Source: JAYQUR01 sp038133505 (GTDB lineage Bacteria > Pseudomonadota > Alphaproteobacteria > MPNO01 > UBA830). Taken from it: DNA of 19,085 nucleotides. Location: NCBI GenBank assembly GCA_038133505.1, contig JAYPTI010000050.1, positions 1 through 19,085 on the forward strand. Reading direction: 5' to 3'. A program made the position numbers and the translations under genes. The notes beneath the pieces are model-generated. The model was given only the letters and a program-made list of their open reading frames with translations. It ran no database searches and was not told where the DNA came from. This document shows positions 1 to 7,909 of this stretch, one piece after another (positions within the stretch are counted from its first letter, which is position 1; every line of letters starts with the position of its first letter).

Positions 1-1363
1 GCGCCGCGAGCCGCAGCGACGGGCGCAGATAGTCCGAGAAGATCAGGAACGTGCCCGAATAGGGAATGATGCCGCCATGCAGCGCCATGCCGTTCATCGC
101 CGCCGCCATGCCGTGCTCGCGCACGCCGTAATAGACGTAGCGCCCGTCATAGGCGGGCGGGGCGAGCGCGGTGAAGTCTGCGGCCTTGGTGTTGTTGGAG
201 CCGGTCAGGTCGGCCGAGCCGCCAATCATCTCGGGCACGGCCGGTGTGATCTGATCCAGCGTCTTGCCGGACGAGGCGCGGGTCGCGAGCTTGGGTGCGT
301 CCGCGGAGAACCCCTTCTTAGCGGCGAGGACGGAGGCTTCCCAGCCCTTGGGCAGGTCGCCGGCCATGGCGCGCTCGAACTCGGCGCGCGCGTCCGACTT
401 CATCAGCCGGCCGGACCAGTCCTCGCGCGCCTCGGCGCCGCGGCCGCCGGCGGCGCGCCAGACCGACAGGATTTCGTTCGGCACGACGAACGGCTCGTAC
501 GGCCAGCCGAGCGCTTCGCGGGTCGCCGCGATTTCGCCGTCACCCAAGGGCGAGCCGTGCGAACCCGATGTGCCCGCCTTTGTCGGCGCGCCGTAACCGA
601 TGGTCGTCCGGCAGGCGATGAGGGACGGCTTGCCGGAGGCAAGCGCCGCGTCGATCGCCGCCGACAGCGATGCGGCGCTGTGCCCGTCGCAGCGTTGGGC
701 GAACCAGCCGTAGGATTCGAACCGGCCGAGCGCATCGTCCGACAGCGACATGTCGGTGCCGCCGTCGATGGAAATGTTGTTGTCGTCGTAGAGAACGACC
801 AGCCGGTCGAGCTTCATGTGCCCGGCGAACGAAGCCGCCTCGTGGCTGATGCCTTCCATCAGGTCGCCGTCCGACGCGATCACCCACGTCCGGTGGTCGA
901 CGATGTCGTCGCCGAACCGCGCGTTGAGCGAGCGTTCGGCCAGCGCCATGCCGACGGCCGTCGAAATGCCCTGGCCGAGTGGGCCGGTCGTCATCTCGAT
1001 GCCTCCCGCCTCGCCGTATTCCGGATGGCCGGCAGTCTTGCTGTGAAGCTGGCGGAAATCCATGATCTGGTCGATCGTCATGTCCGCATAGCCGGTCAGG
1101 TACAGCAACGAATAGAGCAGCATCGAGCCGTGGCCGGCGGACAGGACGAACCGGTCGCGGTCGGGCCAGGCCGGATCGGCGGGATCGAATTTCAGGTATT
1201 TCGTGAACAGCACCGTCGCCATGTCGGCGGCGCCCATGGGCATGCCGGGATGGCCGGAGTTGGCTTTCTGGACGGCGTCCATCGACAGGGCGCGGATGGC
1301 GTTGGCGAGCGTCTTGTAGCCGGCGTCGTCGGTCGGCAGGCTCTCGGTCACGGTCGTATTCAT
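1..1363 (-). CDS. tkt: Transketolase, N-terminal two thirds (cut by the window edge)
   Basis: Transketolase moves two-carbon ketol units between sugar phosphates in the pentose phosphate or Calvin pathway, using thiamine diphosphate in the cytoplasm. The open frame runs from an ATG at 1363 to the left edge, giving 454 residues of a family that is usually about 660. Visible hallmarks are SGHPGMPMGAAD near the N-terminus, the diphosphate-binding segment ASDGDLMEG followed by DDNNISIDG, GGSADLTGSN in the middle domain, and VREHGM with the catalytic Glu just before the edge. It lies 245 nt downstream of the hydroxybutyrate dehydrogenase, and a candidate promoter sits in that gap, so it is probably transcribed on its own. 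The Shine-Dalgarno sequence is weak. The identity is clear. Whether it serves the pentose phosphate or the Calvin cycle cannot be told from here. Confidence 0.96.
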   Translation of the reverse strand, partial: MNTTVTESLPTDDAGYKTLANAIRALSMDAVQKANSGHPGMPMGAADMATVLFTKYLKFDPADPAWPDRDRFVLSAGHGSMLLYSLLYLTGYADMTIDQIMDFRQLHSKTAGHPEYGEAGGIEMTTGPLGQGISTAVGMALAERSLNARFGDDIVDHRTWVIASDGDLMEGISHEAASFAGHMKLDRLVVLYDDNNISIDGGTDMSLSDDALGRFESYGWFAQRCDGHSAASLSAAIDAALASGKPSLIACRTTIGYGAPTKAGTSGSHGSPLGDGEIAATREALGWPYEPFVVPNEILSVWRAAGGRGAEAREDWSGRLMKSDARAEFERAMAGDLPKGWEASVLAAKKGFSADAPKLATRASSGKTLDQITPAVPEMIGGSADLTGSNNTKAADFTALAPPAYDGRYVYYGVREHGMAAAMNGMALHGGIIPYSGTFLIFSDYLRPSLRLAA

Positions 1364-1513
1364 GGGCGCGGCTTACTCGGGCTTTCCGGCCGTCGCGACG
1401 GGGCGCGGCAGCCTGTATGACCAAGGTTTCGGATGCTCCGGAGGCAGCACGAAGACCCGGATCTTTTCGCGGTATCCGGGACGGTCAGTACGGGTCCGGT
1501 GCGGAACGGGCGC

Positions 1514-1541
1514 AATGTATCCGCCACGCCGATTGATTCAA
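1514..1541 (-). promoter_or_regulatory. Candidate sigma-70-type promoter for tkt
   Basis: On the minus strand TTGAAT (1541-1536) is followed after 16 nt by TACATT (1519-1514), about 150 nt before the tkt start. The -35 box is good and the -10 box moderate. This is a pattern match in a high-GC background and has no direct support. Confidence 0.4.
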
Positions 1542-1569
1542 GACTCTTTTGGCCGAATCGTCAGGTACC

Positions 1570-1584
1570 GGGACAGTCTGTCCC
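1570..1584. repeat. Short perfect inverted repeat GGGACA-GTC-TGTCCC
   Basis: Six-base arms flank a three-base spacer, 24 nt past the stop of the hydroxybutyrate dehydrogenase and upstream of the candidate tkt promoter. No T-run follows on the minus strand, so it is not a standard intrinsic terminator. It could be a weak hairpin or an operator half. The decamer ATCCGGGACG occurs both beside it and again about 110 bp away (near 1476). Confidence 0.4.
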
Positions 1585-1608
1585 ATCCGGGACGAAAATG
1601 GGCCGGCG

Positions 1609-2391
1609 CTATTCCATAAACCAGCCGTGGCTGACCACGACGGACTGGCCGGTCAGCGCGTTCGACGGGAAGGCGGCAAGGAAAACAGCCGTCTCGGCGA
1701 TGTCGTTGAGGGTGGTGAATTCGCCGTCGACCGTGTCCTTCAGCATGACGTTGCTGATGACCTCTTCCTCGGAGATGCCGAGGTCGCGCGCCTGTTCGGG
1801 AATCTGCTTCTCGACCAGCGGCGTACGCACGAAGCCGGGGCAGATCACGTTCGAACGCACGCCGTACTCCGCGCCCTCCTTGGCGACCAGCCGGGCGAGG
1901 CCCAGGAGGCCGTGCTTGGCGGTCACGTAAGGCGCCTTCAGCGGCGAGGCGACCTTCGAATGGGCCGAGCCCATATAGATGATCGAGCCGCCGTTGCCGG
2001 CGTCGCGCATCTGGCGCATGCAGGCCTTCGTCGTCAGGAACGCGCCGTCGAGGTGGATGGCGAGCAGCTTCTTCCAGTCGGCGTATTCGAGATCGACGAT
2101 CGCGGCGATGTGCTGGATGCCGGCGTTGCTGATCAGGATGTCGACCGTGCCGAATGTCTCGACCGTCTTCGCGACGCCGTCGTTCACGGCCTTCTCGTCG
2201 GTCACGTCCATCGCAACCGCCATGGCGTTCCCGCCTGCCTGCTCGATCCCTGCGGCGACCGCCTCGCCCGCTTCGAGGTTGAGGTCGGCGATACATACCT
2301 TCGCCCCTTCCCGGCCGTAGGCTTCGGCGATTTCCTTGCCGAGGCCGCTCGCGGCGCCGGTGATGAGGGCAACCTTGTCGGTCAATTGCAT
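1609..2391 (-). CDS. bdhA: D-3-hydroxybutyrate dehydrogenase (SDR family)
   Basis: This enzyme interconverts D-3-hydroxybutyrate and acetoacetate with NAD(H), in polyhydroxybutyrate and ketone-body metabolism in the cytoplasm. The 260-residue length is usual for the family. It has the SDR cofactor motif TGAASGLG (11-18), NAG (89-91), catalytic Ser142, and Tyr155-Val-Thr-Ala-Lys159. The substrate-pocket residues known from bacterial hydroxybutyrate dehydrogenases are also present: Gln93 in NAGIQ, His144, Lys152, Gln196 and Trp257. This makes the assignment much firmer than 'an SDR'. The ATG at 2391 has a clear GGAGAG ribosome binding site. The start lies 64 nt after the stop of the patatin gene, so the two probably form one operon. 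Confidence 0.94.
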   Translation of the reverse strand: MQLTDKVALITGAASGLGKEIAEAYGREGAKVCIADLNLEAGEAVAAGIEQAGGNAMAVAMDVTDEKAVNDGVAKTVETFGTVDILISNAGIQHIAAIVDLEYADWKKLLAIHLDGAFLTTKACMRQMRDAGNGGSIIYMGSAHSKVASPLKAPYVTAKHGLLGLARLVAKEGAEYGVRSNVICPGFVRTPLVEKQIPEQARDLGISEEEVISNVMLKDTVDGEFTTLNDIAETAVFLAAFPSNALTGQSVVVSHGWFME

Positions 2392-2455
2392 TTTTTCTCT
2401 CCGTTTGTCTTCTTATCTTTGGCCGCGGCGCCGGCTTGGGGCCTCCGCGCGGCGT

Positions 2456-3520
2456 TCACTCGAATAGCGACCGGATCGGCAGGCTCGATTCCGTGCCGAC
2501 CTGATGGGCGTGCGCGTCCAGCCACCCGGACGCGGCGTCGCGTCCCTTGTCGCGCAGCATCGTGAAGAACGCCCATTCGACGTTCATCTTGCTCGACGCC
2601 TGCAGCTCGGCGAGCGTCTCGCCGCCGTCGATCCGGTGCAGCCGGACCTGCGAGTAATGGCCCCTGTCCAGCGCCCCCTCGTCGATCAGGCGGGCGACGA
2701 ACTCGATCGCGCGCAGCTCCTTCAGCAGCGAGCTGTTGAAGGAAATCTCGTTCATGCGGTCGAGGATCTCGCGCGCCGACGTTGGCGTCTCCAGACGCTC
2801 GATCGGGTTGATCTGGATCAGCAGAAGGTCGTCCGTGGTGCAGGAATAGTGGAACGGGAACAGTGCCGGATTGCAGCTGTAGCCGCCGTCCCAGTAGGGT
2901 ACGCCGTCGATCTCGACGGCGTGATAGAGATGCGGCAGGCAGGCGGACGCCATCACGCTGTCGGGCGTTATCTCGTCGCCGGTGAAAACCTTCACCTTTC
3001 CGGAATGCACGTTGGTCGCGGACAGGAACAGCTTGAGCTCGGTGCAGGCCCGCACCCGGTCGAAATCGACGTTGTCCGCGACGAGATCGCGAAGCGGATT
3101 GATGTTGAGGGGGTTCAGTTCGTAGGGCGAAACGAGCCGCGACATCAGGTCGAACGCGATATAGGCGGGGGAAACGTCGAGGTTCCAGTTGCCGAAGAAC
3201 TGGTCGATGGGCGAACGCTGGATCGGGCTCGCCCGGCCCGCGACGCTGACCGCGTACCAGAACCGTTCGAGCGCGGCGCGCGCCCCGTCCGGGCCGTCTT
3301 CCGCGAACCCGTCGGCGAGGACGACCGCGTTTATCGCCCCGGCGCTGGTGCCGCTGACGCCTTCGAAACCGATGCGGCCGTCTTCGAGAATCCTGTCGAG
3401 CACGCCCCAGGTGAACGCGCCATGGGCGCCGCCGCCTTGCAATGCAACATTGACGTTGGCGGGCTTTGCCGCAGCGGTCTTGCGCCGCTGCCGGGGCTTG
3501 TTTTTCGCCGTTTCGGCCAT
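2456..3520 (-). CDS. Patatin-like phospholipase/esterase
   Basis: This is a Ser-Asp dyad acyl hydrolase of the patatin family, about 354 residues, with no evident signal peptide or membrane helix. The oxyanion-hole motif GGGAHG is at 29-34, the nucleophile elbow G-T-S59-A-G at 57-61, and the catalytic Asp in D211-G-G. The long C-terminal part matches the layout of patatins carrying a DUF3734-type extension, from memory of the family. The ATG at 3520 is preferred because the conserved part begins soon after it. An ATG at 3529 and a GTG at 3595 are in frame, and none of the three has a strong ribosome binding site. The gene precedes bdhA by 64 nt. A role in releasing hydroxyacyl groups, or in handling polyhydroxybutyrate-granule lipid, is inferred from this pairing only. 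Confidence 0.88.
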   Translation of the reverse strand: MAETAKNKPRQRRKTAAAKPANVNVALQGGGAHGAFTWGVLDRILEDGRIGFEGVSGTSAGAINAVVLADGFAEDGPDGARAALERFWYAVSVAGRASPIQRSPIDQFFGNWNLDVSPAYIAFDLMSRLVSPYELNPLNINPLRDLVADNVDFDRVRACTELKLFLSATNVHSGKVKVFTGDEITPDSVMASACLPHLYHAVEIDGVPYWDGGYSCNPALFPFHYSCTTDDLLLIQINPIERLETPTSAREILDRMNEISFNSSLLKELRAIEFVARLIDEGALDRGHYSQVRLHRIDGGETLAELQASSKMNVEWAFFTMLRDKGRDAASGWLDAHAHQVGTESSLPIRSLFE

Positions 3521-3562
3521 GACGAACATGTGTCGTCGGATGGCTTGGAAATCAAGCTTTTG

Positions 3563-3573
3563 TTGCAATGCAA
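3563..3573. promoter_or_regulatory. Palindrome TTGCA-N-TGCAA upstream of the patatin-bdhA unit
   Basis: A perfect 11-bp dyad lies about 43 bp before the ATG at 3520 in a locally AT-rich stretch. TGC-rich dyads are bound by PhaR-type regulators of polyhydroxybutyrate genes in alphaproteobacteria. Linking this one to PhaR is inference from the neighbouring hydroxybutyrate gene. Confidence 0.3.
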
Positions 3574-3600
3574 AATATTTTCGCCCTGCCCGCACGGCGC

Positions 3601-4017
3601 TTATTTGCGCATCACCGTGTTCTTCGCCGCGTCCGAGCCCATGAACACGATCAGCAATCGGGCCGGTTCGTCGCCGATGGCGTGGCCGTTGTGCCAGATG
3701 TCCATCGCCTCCATCAGCGTATCGCCGGTGCGGTAGGTCTTGCTGCCCTTCGGCCCGTAATCGACCGTCAACGCGCCCGAAAGAACGTGCGCGTAGAGCG
3801 GCACGTCGTGACGGTGCCAGCCCGTCTCCTTGCCGGGAACCAGGGTCAGCACATAGGACGAGACGTGCGCCGTGCCTTCCGGATAGCGGATGGGCGCGCC
3901 GACGGTATCGACCTTCGTATCGATCAGCTTGACCGGCGCGGGGCTTTCGGAAGGGTTTGCGGCGCAGCCGGCGGCGACGGCCGCCGCGGCAAGGACGGCG
4001 AGCCGCACCGGTCTCAC
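3601..4017 (-). CDS. Cupin-domain lipoprotein
   Basis: The product is a 138-residue small secreted cupin. It begins with a lipoprotein signal, MRPVRLAVLA followed by an Ala-rich stretch and A-A-G-C18, so the mature protein should be lipid-anchored at Cys18. The single cupin barrel has motif 1 as W-H68-R-H70, continuing into LYAHVLSG, and a motif 2 region with His109 and His112, giving likely metal ligands. The GTG start at 4017 overlaps the stop of the upstream dehydrogenase (GTGA, with GGAGG just before it), so translation is coupled and it closes the CoA gene cluster. Only the fold is recognisable. Whether it binds a small ligand or has an enzymatic role cannot be read from the sequence. 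Confidence 0.8.
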   Translation of the reverse strand: MRPVRLAVLAAAAVAAGCAANPSESPAPVKLIDTKVDTVGAPIRYPEGTAHVSSYVLTLVPGKETGWHRHDVPLYAHVLSGALTVDYGPKGSKTYRTGDTLMEAMDIWHNGHAIGDEPARLLIVFMGSDAAKNTVMRK

Positions 4018-5552
4018 GCCTCCGGCGTCATCAGCGAAACGCCGAGCCGCGCGCGCCGCGTCAGCCACGGGCTCGGCCGGTAGCGGGGATCGCCGTAGAA
4101 GCCGTACATCGCCGTCAGGATCGCGTGGATGCGCGACGCGCCGACGCTGTCGCCGAACTCCAGCGGTCCCTGCGGATAGGCGAGGCCGAGGCGGACGGCC
4201 TTGTTGATGTCGCCCGGCGTCGCGATCCGCATCTGCGCGATCTCGGAGGCGATGTTGACGATGGTCGCGATCACACGCTGGGCGATGAAGCCGGGGCTGT
4301 CGTGGATCACGGTCACGGCGCCACCATCCGCGGCGAGCGCCGCATGCGCCATGTCGCGCACGCCCTCGTCGGTGACGCTGGTCGTCATCAGCGTCCGGCG
4401 GCCCTCGAAGCCGAACAGCGGATCGACGGCGACCGTGCGCTCCGCCTCGATGCCGAGATCGAGCGCCGTCATCGTCGCATCGCGGCCCCACGGCGCGATC
4501 ATGCAGATCGAGCGCGCCGACGGTTTGTCGCCGCTCTCGATCTCGACCTTGCCGCCGGTCGACTCGGCGAGGAATTTGGCGAGCGCGGCGGCGCCGTCAT
4601 GTCCCTTGGGGCCGACCCAGACCGCGTCCGGCAGGTCGGTCGGCGTCTTGGGCTCCTTCGGAACGACTTTCTTGTTGTCGTCGTATTTGTAGAACCCCTG
4701 CCCGGTCTTGCGGCCGAGCAACCCGGCGGCCATCCGGTTGCGGATGAAGGCCTGCGGCTTGAAACGCTGCTCCTGATAGAACTGCTCGTAGATCGATTCC
4801 ATCACGACGCCGGAGACGTCGAGCCCGGTGGTATCCATCAGCTCGAACGGGCCCATCCGGAAATTCGCGCCGCCCTCGCGCAGCACGTCGTCGACCTGGT
4901 GCGGCTGGGCGATGCCCTCCGCGAGGATACGCACGCCCTCGGTATAGAGGCCGCGACCGGCGTGGTTAACGAGGAAGCCCGGCGTGTCCTGGGTGCGCAC
5001 CGGCTCGTGGCCGCACTTGTGGGCGATGGCGTCCAGCTTGTCGGCGACCCAAGGCGCGGTCATCTGGCCGTCGACGACCTCGACCACCTTCAGGAGCGGC
5101 ACCGGATTGAAGAAGTGGTAGCCGGCGACGCGCTCCGGCCGTTCGCAGCCGGCGGCAATCTGGGTGACCGACAGCGACGAGGTGTTGGACGCGAGGATCG
5201 TGTCGTCGGCGACGATGCCTTCGAGTTCGCGGAACAGCTCGCGCTTGATGTCGAGATTCTCGACGATGGCCTCGACGACCATGCCGCAGCCTGCGAAGTC
5301 CGCCAGCGTCGTTGCGATGCCCAGCCGGCCGTTGGCGGCGGCCGCGTCGCCTTCCGACATCTGGCCCTTCTCGGCGGCGCGGTTGACCATGCGGTGGATG
5401 AACTCCTCCGCCTGCCCGGCCGCGCCGTCCTGCGCGTCGTACATCTTTACGCGGAAGCCGCCGACGACGGCGATCTGCGCGATGCCGCGCCCCATTGTCC
5501 CGGTGCCGATCACGCCGATCGTGTAGTCGGGGGAATTTACGTCCTGTGCCAT
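4014..5552 (-). CDS. 3-hydroxyacyl-CoA dehydrogenase, PaaH type
   Basis: This enzyme oxidises a 3-hydroxyacyl-CoA to the 3-oxoacyl-CoA with NAD+. Its 512 residues fit the longer PaaH-like subfamily (about 500), which carries two C-terminal 3HCDH domains, rather than the roughly 285-residue short form. The Rossmann motif G16-T-G-T-M-G21 starts the protein, followed by SNTSSL (122-127), catalytic His146 in YHFFNPVP, Glu158, and Asn196 in GFLVNHAGRG. The second C-terminal domain contains LGLAYPQGPLEFGD and YGDPRYRPSPWL, which are typical of PaaH/3-hydroxyadipyl-CoA dehydrogenases. A GAGGG site precedes the ATG. It follows the nitronate monooxygenase-like gene by 34 nt and overlaps the cupin gene. 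The natural substrate is unknown. The subfamily resemblance hints at a dicarboxylyl- or hydroxybutyryl-CoA. Confidence 0.92.
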   Translation of the reverse strand: MAQDVNSPDYTIGVIGTGTMGRGIAQIAVVGGFRVKMYDAQDGAAGQAEEFIHRMVNRAAEKGQMSEGDAAAANGRLGIATTLADFAGCGMVVEAIVENLDIKRELFRELEGIVADDTILASNTSSLSVTQIAAGCERPERVAGYHFFNPVPLLKVVEVVDGQMTAPWVADKLDAIAHKCGHEPVRTQDTPGFLVNHAGRGLYTEGVRILAEGIAQPHQVDDVLREGGANFRMGPFELMDTTGLDVSGVVMESIYEQFYQEQRFKPQAFIRNRMAAGLLGRKTGQGFYKYDDNKKVVPKEPKTPTDLPDAVWVGPKGHDGAAALAKFLAESTGGKVEIESGDKPSARSICMIAPWGRDATMTALDLGIEAERTVAVDPLFGFEGRRTLMTTSVTDEGVRDMAHAALAADGGAVTVIHDSPGFIAQRVIATIVNIASEIAQMRIATPGDINKAVRLGLAYPQGPLEFGDSVGASRIHAILTAMYGFYGDPRYRPSPWLTRRARLGVSLMTPEA

Positions 5553-5586
5553 CCGGCCGCCCTCTTGGTTCCTGTCTTTCGTACTC

Positions 5587-6570
5587 TTATAGCGCGTTCA
5601 GGCGCGCACGCACGGAAACGGCTTCCGCCATGATCCCGTCGACGATCGCCTCGACCGGCTCGATCTCGCCGGCGAACGCGACCGCCTGGCCGAGCGACAT
5701 CGCGCCCCGCATCCAGTCGCCGTCCTCGTATGCCTCGCGCTGAAGCGTGCCCTGCACGTGCGGCCGGTAGGCCTCGTAGTCGGTGACGCCCTGAGCCTCG
5801 AGATCGAGAATCGCCTGCGTCGAGGCATTATCGATGGCCCGCGAATTGTCGCCGAAGATCGACATGATGATCTTGGTCCCGTCGGGGCCGAGCGTCGCGA
5901 TATGCCGCTTGTAGTCGGCGTGCGCCCAGATTTCCTCGGCGACGATCATGCGCGTCGCGAGCAGCATCGCGTCGGCGCCGAGCGAGAGACACGCCATGAG
6001 CTGCCGCCCGGTGCCCATCCCGCCCGCCAGCACGACGGGAATGTCGAGCCCGTGCGGCACGATCGCGCCCTGCACCATGGTGCCGATCAGGTCCATGCCG
6101 GGATGGCCGCCCGCCTCCGCGCCGAGGATCGTCACCGCATCGACGCCGGCGCGCTCGGCGGACTGGGCGTGGCGCAGCGTCGTGCATTTGTGGATGACGG
6201 TGATGCCCGCTTCCTTGATCTTCGGCATGAATGCCTTCGGAGAATAGCCGGCCGTCTCGACGAACTTCACGCCCTCCTCGATGGAGATGTCGAGGAACAG
6301 AGCGAGCTGTTCGTTGGCTTCGGGGCGCGCGGATACGTAGAGGTTCACGCCGAACGGCTTCCCATCCGACTGGGCTTGCGCCTTTTTCAGCTGGTCGCGA
6401 AAATCCTCCGGCGTCGGAAACGATCGCGGCGTTATGAAACCGACGGCGCCTGCGCGCGCGACGGCCGAGACGTAGTCGGCGTCGGCCAGCCACATCATCC
6501 CGCCGCAGACCAGCGGATGGTCGATCCCGAACAGATCGGTAATGCGGGTCTTGAGAACCTGAGGCGTCAT
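5587..6570 (-). CDS. Nitronate monooxygenase-like / FabK-like FMN enzyme
   Basis: The product is a 327-residue TIM-barrel flavoprotein of the 2-nitropropane dioxygenase family. The opening FGIDHPLVCGGMMWLAD, the FMN-contacting GAEAGGHPG with His156, and VVLAGGMGTGRQL are all diagnostic. Members either oxidise alkyl nitronates or, as FabK relatives, reduce enoyl thioesters. Sequence alone does not separate these roles. Its place between an enoyl-CoA hydratase/isomerase and a hydroxyacyl-CoA dehydrogenase makes a role on a CoA intermediate plausible. The ATG at 6570 begins 16 nt after the upstream stop and has no strong ribosome binding site, so it probably depends on coupling. The open frame continues further upstream, but that part is antisense-style shadow over the neighbouring gene. 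Confidence 0.88.
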   Translation of the reverse strand: MTPQVLKTRITDLFGIDHPLVCGGMMWLADADYVSAVARAGAVGFITPRSFPTPEDFRDQLKKAQAQSDGKPFGVNLYVSARPEANEQLALFLDISIEEGVKFVETAGYSPKAFMPKIKEAGITVIHKCTTLRHAQSAERAGVDAVTILGAEAGGHPGMDLIGTMVQGAIVPHGLDIPVVLAGGMGTGRQLMACLSLGADAMLLATRMIVAEEIWAHADYKRHIATLGPDGTKIIMSIFGDNSRAIDNASTQAILDLEAQGVTDYEAYRPHVQGTLQREAYEDGDWMRGAMSLGQAVAFAGEIEPVEAIVDGIMAEAVSVRARLNAL

Positions 6571-6586
6571 GTTGCCGGCACGTTCG

Positions 6587-7357
6587 TTACTTCCGGAAGT
6601 CGGGCGCGCGCTTTTCCATGAACGCCGCGAAACCCTCCTGGAACTCGCCCGCCCCCAGGCAACCGGTCTGGGCCAGCGCTTCCATTTCGAGCGCCGCGTC
6701 GAGGCTTTCGGGCCACAGGCCGAGCTGGCGCTTGGCGATGGCGAACGCGACCGGCGGCATTGCCGCGAGTTCGAGCGCGCGTTCGACCGCGGTCTCCTCC
6801 GCTTTTCCTTCCTCGACGAGCTCGTCGGCGATCCCGGCCTCCACGGCTTCCGGCGCCTTGACCATGCGGGCATAAAGCAGGAACTGACGCGCTTTCGCGC
6901 CGCCGGCGCGGCGCGGCAGTGTGTGGAGGATGCCGTAGTCGGGGATCAAGCCGACCTTGAAGAAGGGGAAACCGATGGTGCCGTTCTCGGCGATTACCGC
7001 CGTATCGCCCAGCATCGCAAGGCCCGCGCCCGCGCCGACCGCGAACCCCTCGACCGCCGTCACGACGGGCTTTTCGGCATCCGCGATCAGCCGCACGATC
7101 TCGTGGTTCTGCTTCATGCGCGCCCGCGCGCTGCGCGAGGTGAGACCCTCCATGCTGGCGATGTCGCCGCCCGCGCAGAAATGGCCGCCCTCGCCGGTCA
7201 GCAGCAGGGCATGAACGCCGACGTCTTCCAGCAGCTTCCGCAGCTCGACGATCAGCGTCTTTCGCACCTCGTCGTTGAGCGCGTTGCGCTTGTCCGGCCG
7301 GTTGATCGCGATGCGCGCGATGCCGTCGGCGCGTTTCTCGACGTTTACGACAGCCAT
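6587..7357 (-). CDS. Enoyl-CoA hydratase/isomerase, PaaG-like
   Basis: This crotonase-fold enzyme of 256 residues is the usual length. The first oxyanion element is FCAGGDI (60-66) and the second is GFAVGAGAGL (104-113). The segment KVGLIPDYG (134-142) carries Asp140 where PaaG-type isomerases carry the catalytic Asp in GLIPD, and the Glu of classical hydratases at the earlier site is absent. Isomerase or ring-modifying activity is therefore more likely than simple hydration. A purine-rich GGGGGA lies a few bases before the ATG. It follows the DUF123 gene by 40 nt and precedes the flavoenzyme by 16 nt. Family membership is clear, and the substrate is inferred from neighbours only. Confidence 0.92.
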   Translation of the reverse strand: MAVVNVEKRADGIARIAINRPDKRNALNDEVRKTLIVELRKLLEDVGVHALLLTGEGGHFCAGGDIASMEGLTSRSARARMKQNHEIVRLIADAEKPVVTAVEGFAVGAGAGLAMLGDTAVIAENGTIGFPFFKVGLIPDYGILHTLPRRAGGAKARQFLLYARMVKAPEAVEAGIADELVEEGKAEETAVERALELAAMPPVAFAIAKRQLGLWPESLDAALEMEALAQTGCLGAGEFQEGFAAFMEKRAPDFRK

Positions 7358-7397
7358 TTTCCGTCCCCCTGATTAACCGCGCGGCACTATTGCGGTT

Positions 7398-7847
7398 TTA
7401 CCGGGGGGCGGCAACACGGACGAGATGCGACGCGCAGACGCGGCAGTCAGTGCTGCCGAAGCCCGGCACCGGCACCGAACCGCCCGCCGCGAGAAGCCGC
7501 GCGACGATGTCGCATTCGCGGCCGCCAGGGAACGCCTCTATGCGCACGCAGGCCGCGGCGGCGCTCACCCGGTCGACGTGCCAGTGGGGTTTTTTGTCGG
7601 GGTTCAGATGACGGCGGACACGCGCGGCGATCCCGCCGGGGCCGTAGGCGCTGCCCGCATATATATAGACGCCGGGGTCGAGCACGGGATGTCCGAGCCG
7701 CCCGATCTCCAGCGTCAGCGGCGAGGCCAGCTCGAAATGGAGGGCGTAGGCGCCTCCGGTTGCGGGGAGTTCGTCGGACGGCCCCCCTCTCCCGAGCCCT
7801 CTCCCCGTGGGGGAGAGGGGACGCGCCCTATCCACCTGGAATCCCAT
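7398..7847 (-). CDS. GIY-YIG/DUF123 family small protein, start inside a palindromic repeat
   Basis: The conserved part begins near residue 28 (LPATGGAYALHF) and contains GVYIYAGSAYGPGG (59-72), RVRRHL, KKPHWHVDRV (85-94) and, near the end, PGFGSTDCRVCASHL. This pattern fits DUF123, a small family related to GIY-YIG nucleases and often described as endonuclease-like. No usable start codon exists in frame between the conserved region and the repeat. The nearest is the ATG at 7847, which lies in the repeat behind a fortuitous GAGGGGG. About the first 22 residues are then repeat-encoded. The true product may be 149 residues or may use a non-standard start. It sits inside a metabolic cluster without an obvious functional tie. 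Confidence 0.75.
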   Translation of the reverse strand: MGFQVDRARPLSPTGRGLGRGGPSDELPATGGAYALHFELASPLTLEIGRLGHPVLDPGVYIYAGSAYGPGGIAARVRRHLNPDKKPHWHVDRVSAAAACVRIEAFPGGRECDIVARLLAAGGSVPVPGFGSTDCRVCASHLVRVAAPR

Positions 7848-7890
7848 CCCCCTCGAGGGGGAGGGCCAGGGAGGGGGTGACACCCTCTCC
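7782..7890. repeat. Intergenic palindromic (REP-like) element
   Basis: A roughly 100-bp C-rich/G-rich element made of nested inverted repeats. One hairpin has 10-bp arms, CCCTCTCCCC (7797-7806) and GGGGAGAGGG (7810-7819). A second is the perfect 16-bp palindrome TCCCCCTCGAGGGGGA (7847-7862). Outer arms near 7782-7801 and 7861-7877 also pair imperfectly. In the minus-strand frame it reads PSPSRG and LSPTGRGLGRG, the style of the dispersed palindromic elements common in high-GC proteobacteria. It separates the lipoate-ligase-like gene from the DUF123 gene and could form a strong RNA hairpin in the operon transcript. Confidence 0.85.
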
Positions 7891-7909
7891 GACGATCCGT
7901 TTTTCGGAG

